From the IMG/VR virus record IMGVR_UViG_3300034198_000925, positions 1 to 25,140 of that record: a stretch of 25,140 nucleotides of DNA; one strand, written 5' to 3'. Below are positions 14,563-20,198 of this stretch, piece by piece; within the stretch, counting starts at the first letter, position 1; each line of letters begins with the position of its first letter. Origin of the DNA: a virus. The translations under genes were made by a program, and so were the position numbers. Below the pieces are notes generated by a model. It had not been told where the DNA came from, ran no database searches, and was given only the letters and a program-made list of their open reading frames with translations.

Positions 14563-15727
14563 TAGAGACGCAAAGGGGAAGGTCACAGGTCGGTGGCGGG
14601 CGCAAGTCCGTACGAACGGTGTGACCACGAAGTCCCCTCGGTTCGAGACGTACCCAGAGGCGAAGGCGTGGGAAGAAGCCCAACGCACCACACCGCTCGT
14701 CAAGTTCGTCGCAGAGAAGAAGGCATCCTTCCGTGGCCCTGTGATGACCATTGGGGAATTGTTCCTAAAGGCTCAAGGGGTCATCTGGCGGGGCCTTCCG
14801 TCCGAAGAGACCAACGAAGCGCACCTTCGGATCGTCATCGAGATGCTTGGTCACGATCTGCCTCTGAGAGACCTCACGACCCCAGTGATCGATGAGTTAA
14901 TCGCCAAGCTCCTCAAGGGACGCAAGGGCGCAACGGTCAACCGTTACCTCTCGAACATCCGTCGCTTTATGGACTGGGGGCGCGAGCGGGGATACATCGA
15001 GAACCTTCCGACCTTTGATTGGCAGGAAGAGGCGCAAGGCCGCATTCGGTGGATCACCAAGGACGAAGAGGCTCAACTCTACGAACTCCTCGATGAACGG
15101 ATGGGCCGCCTGGTCCATGTGGCGATCCGTACAGGGATGCGTCGGGGCGAACTCCTGACGCTGACCTACGAGCAACTTCAGCCGACCAAAGTCCACCTGT
15201 GGAAGACCAAGAACAAGACGGGCCGCACGATCTCCATCAGCCCTACGACCCACGACAACCTGATGTGGCTCTTGGACCATGGGATGCCGAACGAGCATGA
15301 GTTGCGTTGGGCATGGGACCAAGCGAGAGCTGCGATGGGCCTGACGGACGATCCGTACTTCGTGTTCCATGTGTGTCGCCATACCTGCGCGACGCGCCTT
15401 GTTGAGGCCGGAGTGAACCTGAGGGTCATCCAGAAATGGTTAGGTCACCTGACCATCGAAACGACCATCCGGTATGCACAGGTCAAAGATACGATGCTTG
15501 AGGATGCCTTGACAAGACTGGATGAGCTAGAGCAAACGCAGGTAGATCAGGTGTCGGCGGGTTCAAAACGACATCTTAAAGTGTCGCAGCGGGGACATTA
15601 TCCAGTAGAGTTACTTCCGGTAGCGGTCGAAAAACATGAGGATAATCAATGCGGGCGTGGCGGAACTGGTAGACGCGCTAGGTTTAGGTTGCCTTCCGAA
15701 GACGAAGAACCCGAAGAAAATCAATGA
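14546..15727 (+). CDS. int: Tyrosine-recombinase integrase with attP core in its 3' end
   Basis: This 393-residue site-specific recombinase would insert the phage at a host tRNA-Leu gene. The ATG at 14546 has GGTGAA upstream and lies inside the regulator gene. The N-terminal arm-binding and core-binding domains occupy about residues 1-165. The catalytic residues are Arg199 in RTGMRRGE, a Lys in LWKTKNKTGR, His275 and Arg278 in FHVCRHTCATR, His301 in LGH, and nucleophile Tyr310 in TIRYAQV. Residues beyond ~330 are atypical: 369-381 are the translation of a tRNA-Leu half, followed by an acidic tail (SEDEEPEENQ). The stop overlaps a 41-codon ORF (ATGA). Confidence 0.95.
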   Translation: MPIFADRDAKGKVTGRWRAQVRTNGVTTKSPRFETYPEAKAWEEAQRTTPLVKFVAEKKASFRGPVMTIGELFLKAQGVIWRGLPSEETNEAHLRIVIEMLGHDLPLRDLTTPVIDELIAKLLKGRKGATVNRYLSNIRRFMDWGRERGYIENLPTFDWQEEAQGRIRWITKDEEAQLYELLDERMGRLVHVAIRTGMRRGELLTLTYEQLQPTKVHLWKTKNKTGRTISISPTTHDNLMWLLDHGMPNEHELRWAWDQARAAMGLTDDPYFVFHVCRHTCATRLVEAGVNLRVIQKWLGHLTIETTIRYAQVKDTMLEDALTRLDELEQTQVDQVSAGSKRHLKVSQRGHYPVELLPVAVEKHEDNQCGRGGTGRRARFRLPSEDEEPEENQ

Positions 15728-15745
15728 CATCGAAAGTTATCCTCA
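15637..15745. repeat. Inverted 9-bp arms around attP core
   Basis: TGAGGATAA (15637-15645) and TTATCCTCA (15737-15745) are perfect reverse complements. Their midpoint is 15691, two bases past the point where similarity to tRNA-Leu ends. This symmetry suggests integrase arm-type sites or another component of the recombination complex. Confidence 0.5.
15651..15689 (+). other. attP: Probable attP core: 5' half of tRNA-Leu(UAG)
   Basis: These 39 bases match the 5' half of a bacterial tRNA-Leu(UAG): acceptor strand GCGGGCG, TG, D-stem GCG/CGC enclosing GAACTGGTAGA, anticodon strand CTAGG and loop TTTAGGT with the TAG anticodon at 15685-15687. The next bases (TGCCT) cannot pair with CTAGG, so similarity stops exactly at the end of the anticodon loop and there is no 3' half. 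A tRNA fragment at the end of an integrase gene is the hallmark of an attachment core. The core lies inside the int reading frame. Confidence 0.85.
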
Positions 15746-15849
15746 ACAAGAATTTCGCACTTGTAATTAGTAGCGATCTGTGTAATATCGCATATAAAGA
15801 TTTAACCGATTGGTCAAAGAATCTTGATTTTGACACATTGGCTCTATAG
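15724..15849 (+). CDS. 41-residue ORF coupled to int
   Basis: An ATG overlaps the integrase stop (ATGA), as at several other gene junctions in this phage. It opens 41 codons ending at TAG 15847-15849 with a non-repetitive product (MTSKVILNKNFALVISSDLC, then NIAYKDLTDWSKN). No strong ribosome site and no motif are visible. After integration it would lie just inside the left prophage end. It may be a real small gene or a chance frame. Confidence 0.3.
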   Translation: MTSKVILNKNFALVISSDLCNIAYKDLTDWSKNLDFDTLAL

Positions 15850-15850
15850 A
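15824..15850 (+). promoter_or_regulatory. Possible promoter for RNA polymerase gene
   Basis: TTGATT (15824-15829) is followed after 15 bases by TATAGA (15845-15850). A perfect TTGACA (15830-15835) also occurs but without a convincing -10 at 17 bases. The same interval carries the ACATTG/TATAGATTAC pair that resembles the gap before the capsid gene, so it could be a host-type or a phage-type promoter. Confidence 0.35.
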
Positions 15851-15911
15851 TTACCTAACATTGGACCAAGACAGATTCGAAAGATTGAGGGGGTGACGGA
15901 CGGGAAGCCGA

Positions 15912-15981
15912 GGGGCCTAAGGGCCTGAAAATTAAAGACTAAACAGATTTGGTGACAACAAGAGGGCCCTTATTTGGCCCC
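15912..15981 (+). promoter_or_regulatory. Long potential stem-loop in RNA polymerase leader
   Basis: The segment at 15912-15926 can pair with 15964-15981: GGGGCC with GGCCCC, TAA with TTA, GGGCC with GGCCC plus a terminal G-U. That is 14-15 pairs broken only by a three-base TTT bulge (15973-15975), around a loop of about 37 bases. Local alternatives (GGGCC at 15964 with GGCCC at 15976) compete with it. It ends 13 bases before the ribosome site of the polymerase gene, suggesting attenuation, RNase III processing or mRNA protection. Confidence 0.45.
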
Positions 15982-16003
15982 ATCTACAGAAAACGGAGAG
16001 TCC

Positions 16004-18553
16004 ATGATGACATCCACAATCGAGCATCAAGCCAGACTTGAGGAACTATCGTTAACTGAAGGTCGTAATAGATACCTTAAGAGCCTTTCGAGAACTGAAG
16101 AAGACCAAGGTTTCTCTTCACGTTCAGACATCGAAAAGCTGATTAAAGGTGCTATCCCTTCAGTCTCTAAAGTCATCTTTAAGACCTTAGAGTCCTTCGA
16201 TAACCAAGGGTCTGGCCGAACCGCAGTATTCGTATCGTACCTCAACGAACTTGATCCAGACCTTCTGGCCCTTATTGGCCTTCAGGCGGTCTTCAACGGA
16301 ATTGGCTCAGAACGTCCATTGACCACTGTCTGCAACGTCGCAGGCAAAGCGGTCGAGACCGAACTCTGGGCGCTCCAATTAGAACGTAAGGACAAGGCGC
16401 TCCTCAAGCGTCTCGTCAAGAGAGCTACCGAAACTCATGGCTCGGTGGCCTATCGTAAGAAGGCCATTAAAGCGACAGCCGCTAAAGAGGGCCACAAGGT
16501 CGAGGAGTGGCCTCAGGAGCTTCGGGTGAAGGTTGGTAGCCCACTGATCTCTGCGGTCCTTCAAGGCTGTGCTGATGTCTTCGATCTCATCGAGGAACGT
16601 AGTCACGGAAAGACCACCAAGTTCATCGCACTGACACCTGCGGCCTCTGAGTATATCGCTTCGGTTAATGAGGTCGAGGGGTGGATGCACCCTATCTTTA
16701 AACCTATGGTTGTCCCCCCGCGCCCGTGGCGTTCGGTCAACACAGGGTGTTACATCTCCGAGAAGTTAAGCCGTGGTGTCAGTCTTATTCGGACCTTTGA
16801 CCGCGAGCATCGCAACCTCGTTCAGGCAGCAATCAAAGCAGGCAATATGCAGCTTTGCCTTCAGGCTGTGAACGCAATCCAGGCGACCGCTTGGAAGATC
16901 AATTCCAAGGTTCTTGAAGTCGTCCAATGGGCGCACGAGCAAGACCTTGAGATCGACTCGTTCCCTAAGCATAACCACATCTCGCGGCCCCCTCGCCCTG
17001 AGAACTGGGACAATCTTCCTACTAACGAAAAGAAGGCGTGGCGCATCAAGGTGTCCCAAGTTGCGAAGCGCAACCGTGGTATCGATGGTGAGAACGTAGT
17101 GTTCCGTCAGGACATTGCGACTGCTGAAGAACTGAAAGGACATGAAGCCTTCTGGCTCCCATGCTCCCTCGACTTCCGTGGTCGTGTCTACAGCGTCCCT
17201 CACTTCAACAATCAACGTGCAGACCACATCAAGGCATTGTTTACATTCGCAGACGGTCTCCCTTTGGGGACGGACGGAGCGGAGTGGTTAGCGATCCACC
17301 TTGCGAACTGTGGTGACTTCGGAAAGGTCTCTAAGCGGTCTTTGGACGAACGTTCCAAGTGGACCCGCGACAATCATGAGATGATCCAAAAGATCGCGGC
17401 AGACTTCAAGACTACCACCGACATCTGGATGAAGGCCGACAAGCCCTTCCAGTTCCTCGCGGCAGTCTTCGAGTACGCCGAGTACCTCAACGAAGGCGTG
17501 ACGTACGTAAGCCACCTTCCAATCGCCTTGGATGGTAGTAACTCCGGTCTCCAACATTACTCAGCGGCACTGCGGTCAACTGAGGGTGCTTTGGTCAACC
17601 TTGTTCCTACTGACAAGCCTTCTGATGTCTATCAGGCGGTCTGTGACAAGACGGTAGAAATCCTGACGAAGCAGTCCGAAGCACAGGATAACCTTTCGAC
17701 GCTCATCTTGAAGAACGGCGTTACTCGCTCGTTGGTCAAGAGGAACGTGATGACCTTTGCGTACTCTTCGGAGCAGTATGGCTTCGCAGAGCAGCACAGG
17801 GCAGACCTGATGGCTCCTTTGACCCTGAAGGTTCTCGAAGGGAAGCTCCCAAGCCATCCTTATGGTGTACCCAATGAGGACGGTTCGACGGACGAAGGCT
17901 TCAAGGCCTCGATGGTTCTCGCAAAGGCTGTGTGGACAGCCGTGAACGAGATCGTCAAGGACGCTTCTGAAGGCATGAAGTTCTTTCAGAAGTGCGCAGG
18001 GGCGCTTGCTCACGAACGTAAGCCACTGATGTGGGTGACCCCTCTCGGTCTCCCAGTCCTCCATAAGTACGTCGAATGGGACGTAAAGAAGGTGAGGCTC
18101 TTCATGTTCGACAAAAGCATCTCGGTAGACAAGGCCGCTAACGAAGACCTTGTGACGGAGGAGGGCGTGTTGAACCTCGTGAAGTCAAGTGTGCGTACAA
18201 AGCCTAACGGCCACATCAACAAGGATCGCGCTAAGTCTGCGGTGGCACCTAATGTCATCCACAGCCTCGACGCTTGTCACCTGATGATGACCATCAATGC
18301 GGCATGGGAAAAAGGGATGAACAACTTCTCACTCATCCATGACTCATTCGGTACTCATGCGGCAAATACCACTGAGTTCTTCTACACGATCCGCGAGCAG
18401 TTCGTCGATATGTATGAGAACTTCTGTCCATTCGAGGAAGTTGAATATCACACAAGAAAGCACCTCAAAGAGCAAGAGAAAGTCCCCGCGCTCCCGCAAA
18501 AAGGACAACTCGACCTCGCAGGAGTCATCGACTCCCTGTACGCCTTCGCCTGA
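16004..18553 (+). CDS. T7-type single-subunit RNA polymerase
   Basis: This DNA-dependent RNA polymerase would transcribe the phage genes from phage-specific promoters. The ATG at 16004 follows GGAGAG and gives 849 residues (T7: 883); a TTG at 15974 lies in the leader hairpin and is rejected. Catalytic signatures are Asp510 in IALDGSNSGLQHYS, Lys579 and Tyr587 in LVKRNVMTFAYSSEQYGF (same eight-residue spacing as T7 Lys631/Tyr639), and Asp780 in SLIHDSFGTHAAN. The C-terminus ends YAFA, like the FAFA end of T7 polymerase, so the enzyme looks complete. It is the first large gene after attP. Its 3' end overlaps another open frame. Confidence 0.96.
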   Translation: MMTSTIEHQARLEELSLTEGRNRYLKSLSRTEEDQGFSSRSDIEKLIKGAIPSVSKVIFKTLESFDNQGSGRTAVFVSYLNELDPDLLALIGLQAVFNGIGSERPLTTVCNVAGKAVETELWALQLERKDKALLKRLVKRATETHGSVAYRKKAIKATAAKEGHKVEEWPQELRVKVGSPLISAVLQGCADVFDLIEERSHGKTTKFIALTPAASEYIASVNEVEGWMHPIFKPMVVPPRPWRSVNTGCYISEKLSRGVSLIRTFDREHRNLVQAAIKAGNMQLCLQAVNAIQATAWKINSKVLEVVQWAHEQDLEIDSFPKHNHISRPPRPENWDNLPTNEKKAWRIKVSQVAKRNRGIDGENVVFRQDIATAEELKGHEAFWLPCSLDFRGRVYSVPHFNNQRADHIKALFTFADGLPLGTDGAEWLAIHLANCGDFGKVSKRSLDERSKWTRDNHEMIQKIAADFKTTTDIWMKADKPFQFLAAVFEYAEYLNEGVTYVSHLPIALDGSNSGLQHYSAALRSTEGALVNLVPTDKPSDVYQAVCDKTVEILTKQSEAQDNLSTLILKNGVTRSLVKRNVMTFAYSSEQYGFAEQHRADLMAPLTLKVLEGKLPSHPYGVPNEDGSTDEGFKASMVLAKAVWTAVNEIVKDASEGMKFFQKCAGALAHERKPLMWVTPLGLPVLHKYVEWDVKKVRLFMFDKSISVDKAANEDLVTEEGVLNLVKSSVRTKPNGHINKDRAKSAVAPNVIHSLDACHLMMTINAAWEKGMNNFSLIHDSFGTHAANTTEFFYTIREQFVDMYENFCPFEEVEYHTRKHLKEQEKVPALPQKGQLDLAGVIDSLYAFA

Positions 18554-18749
18554 ATTTATAGCGTTATGTCAGAACCCTGACCCTGTAATTCAGCAAGTAA
18601 TACTCGATCTCTTCACCTATGGGCTTCGCTACGGTTTCGTTAGCGAGGCCCTTTTAGTTCGTGCCGACAACTGCAACATCCCCGTCGATGTAGTCTTCGA
18701 GGAAGTGCGTCGTCAGTACGATGAAATGCCATCTAAGGAGTTCCATTAG
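18414..18749 (+). CDS. Small protein overlapping polymerase 3' end, start uncertain
   Basis: The last ~67 residues (from SPEFIALCQNPDP to RRQYDEMPSKEFH) look like a genuine helical protein. The region before them is Ser/Lys/Arg-rich because it shares bases with the polymerase. No ATG, GTG or TTG lies in this frame after the polymerase stop; the nearest candidates are a TTG near 18438 and the ATG at 18414, both inside that gene and without a good ribosome site. The stop overlaps the GTG of the next gene (TAGTG), suggesting ribosomes do reach it. A +1 shift near the polymerase stop is the alternative. Function unknown. Confidence 0.5.
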   Translation: MRTSVHSRKLNITQESTSKSKRKSPRSRKKDNSTSQESSTPCTPSPEFIALCQNPDPVIQQVILDLFTYGLRYGFVSEALLVRADNCNIPVDVVFEEVRRQYDEMPSKEFH

Positions 18750-19033
18750 TGACAAAAGATAGATCACGTTCCTACCGATCTCTCAATGACTTCGGTAACG
18801 GCTTTGAAATGACCGTCAGTAACATTCGAGATACTGCGGATATAGACATCGTTTGGATTTACGACGGTGAGCTAACTAATCATGGCGCAGGTTTCGTAGC
18901 GGATGCTTACGACCTGCTTGAAATGATCGAGCTTCTCTCGAAGGCACGAGACGAAGTGTTGGCTGTGGTTGACGAACAAGAAGAGTTCGATTTCGAGCCA
19001 GAGTTTGATATTGACGAAGAGGATTTCGTATGA
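18749..19033 (+). CDS. Small acidic protein (GTG start)
   Basis: The GTG at 18749 has AAGGAG at 18735-18740, which decides the start. The product is 94 residues. An N-terminal part with beta character (NGFEMTVSNIRDTADIDIVW) is followed by a helix (DLLEMIELLSKARDEVLAV) and a very acidic tail dominated by Glu, Asp and Phe. It has no recognisable motif. It lies between the polymerase and the ssDNA-binding protein and overlaps the latter by ATGA. Acidic small early proteins of T7-like phages often bind host proteins, but nothing here proves that. Confidence 0.7.
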   Translation: MTKDRSRSYRSLNDFGNGFEMTVSNIRDTADIDIVWIYDGELTNHGAGFVADAYDLLEMIELLSKARDEVLAVVDEQEEFDFEPEFDIDEEDFV

Positions 19034-19551
19034 GCAAAAAGATTCCGTTTGTCACCCCAGTGGGTGTAGCGAAGTACCCGTACCTCACGCAGCCAGATAT
19101 GACTGGTAAGTTCGCTGACGGTAAGTTCAAAACGCGACTTATCGTGAGTAAGAAGGACGCGAAGGGTTTCATCGACAACATCAAGAACACAGCGAAGGCT
19201 CTTGGTCTCAAGAAGCTCCCATACGCTGATGATCCTGATAACGAAGAGAACATCGTTATTACAGTGAAGAGCAAGTTCGCTCCGGTACTGTTCGACCCTA
19301 AGAAACAAGAAGTCAAAGGTGTTGTGGTCAAGGGTGGCTCCAAGATTCGCATCGCTGGCATCGTGTTCCCTTATGACACAGGCCTGTCGCTTCAGATGAA
19401 GCAGGTGCAGATCATTGATCTCGTCGCAGGCACAGAGGGCTCAATGTTTGATGAGATCGAAGGGTCGTTTGATGGCTCTGAGATTGAATCGGAAGAACCG
19501 ACTTTCGGTGAAGACCTCGGCGGAACAAATACAAATGAATTGGACATCTAA
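19030..19551 (+). CDS. Single-stranded DNA-binding protein (T7 gp2.5-like)
   Basis: This 173-residue protein has an OB-fold-like beta domain (FKTRLIVSKKDAKGF, NIVITVKSKFAPVLFD, GGSKIRIAGIVFPYDTG) followed by an acidic C-terminal tail of about 40 residues. That architecture and its place just before endonuclease I match T7 gp2.5, which coats single strands and uses its acidic tail to bind polymerase and helicase. The final residue is Ile, not the Phe of T7. The start overlaps the preceding stop (ATGA) and the end overlaps the endonuclease start by 17 bases. Confidence 0.8.
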   Translation: MSKKIPFVTPVGVAKYPYLTQPDMTGKFADGKFKTRLIVSKKDAKGFIDNIKNTAKALGLKKLPYADDPDNEENIVITVKSKFAPVLFDPKKQEVKGVVVKGGSKIRIAGIVFPYDTGLSLQMKQVQIIDLVAGTEGSMFDEIEGSFDGSEIESEEPTFGEDLGGTNTNELDI

Positions 19552-19948
19552 GCGACGCTCTGCGTCCTTGGATAACTCCACTTACAGATCAAGATTTGAA
19601 CAACGGGTAGCCGAAAAGCTCGAAGAGCAACGGGTTCCTTATGAGTACGAGAAGCACAAGATAGAATACCAGGTACCGAGTCGTACCTCCAAGTATCTCC
19701 CCGACTTCAAGCTACCTAATCAAATCTACATCGAAGCCAAGGGTCGCTTCGACGCTCCTGACAGAGCTAAACACATCCTCATCAAAGAACAGCACCCAGA
19801 GATCGACATTCGGTTCGTGTTTATGAACTCGAAGACGAAGCTCTACAAAGGTTCACCTACGACTTATGCGTCGTGGTGCAACAAGCATGGGTTCCAGTTC
19901 GCTGAGAAGTTTGTTCCACACGATTGGATCAAGGAAAAACCAAAATGA
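19535..19948 (+). CDS. Endonuclease I, Holliday-junction resolvase (T7 gp3-like)
   Basis: This gives 137 residues from the ATG at 19535; T7 gp3 has 149. The PD-(D/E)xK catalytic site is clear: a Glu in the first helix (YRSRFEQRVAEKLEEQ), Asp in SKYLPDFKLP, and Glu-Ala-Lys in YIEAKGRF. The enzyme cuts branched DNA and, in T7, helps break down host DNA and resolve replication intermediates. It overlaps the ssDNA-binding gene by 17 bases and the next small gene by ATGA. Longer readings starting at 19415 fall inside the previous gene and are rejected. Confidence 0.92.
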   Translation: MNWTSKRRSASLDNSTYRSRFEQRVAEKLEEQRVPYEYEKHKIEYQVPSRTSKYLPDFKLPNQIYIEAKGRFDAPDRAKHILIKEQHPEIDIRFVFMNSKTKLYKGSPTTYASWCNKHGFQFAEKFVPHDWIKEKPK

Positions 19949-20142
19949 CACCACAGGCACGTAAGGTCCTCAAGCACCTTGAGAAGCATAAGCACATCAC
20001 GCCTTTGGAAGCCATTGGCGTTTATGGCATCTACCGCCTCGCAGCACGTATCTGTGAGTTGCGACAGTCTGGTCATCGAGTCCTGACGCACATGCAGAAG
20101 GACGCAAACTACAAACCCTACGCCCGTTACGTTCTTAACTAA
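19945..20142 (+). CDS. Small helix-turn-helix protein (65 aa)
   Basis: The ATG at 19945 overlaps the endonuclease stop (ATGA), with AAGGA upstream. Residues 15-47 have the look of a compact winged helix (KHITPLEAIGVYGIYRLAAR, then ICELRQSGHRV), a type of small HTH protein I recall in many phage genomes, often near replication genes. The C-terminus is aromatic and basic (YKPYARYV). The role is unknown; it may bind DNA. A strong terminator follows ten bases later, so it ends a transcription unit. Confidence 0.75.
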   Translation: MTPQARKVLKHLEKHKHITPLEAIGVYGIYRLAARICELRQSGHRVLTHMQKDANYKPYARYVLN

Positions 20143-20152
20143 CCACAAGAAG

Positions 20153-20182
20153 CCCTCGGATCGAAATGGTCCGAGGGTTTTT
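20153..20182 (+). terminator. Rho-independent terminator before primase-helicase
   Basis: The arms CCCTCGGA (20153-20160) and TCCGAGGG (20170-20177) pair perfectly and are followed by TTTTT. It divides the polymerase-ssDNA binding-endonuclease block from the primase-DNA polymerase block. Confidence 0.88.
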
Positions 20183-20198
20183 CTTTAGGGGGTCAGTC

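Noticed and set aside
14897-15382. Antisense 161-codon ORF in int
   Set aside because: It overlaps the integrase catalytic region and looks like a complement of GC-rich codons, with no start signal.
15651-15735. Complete functional tRNA-Leu gene
   Set aside because: Only the 5' half matches. The bases after the anticodon loop do not pair with the 5' strand, and no T-arm or CCA end follows.
15974-16003. TTG start extending RNA polymerase by ten residues
   Set aside because: It lies in the leader stem-loop and has no ribosome site, while ATG 16004 follows GGAGAG.
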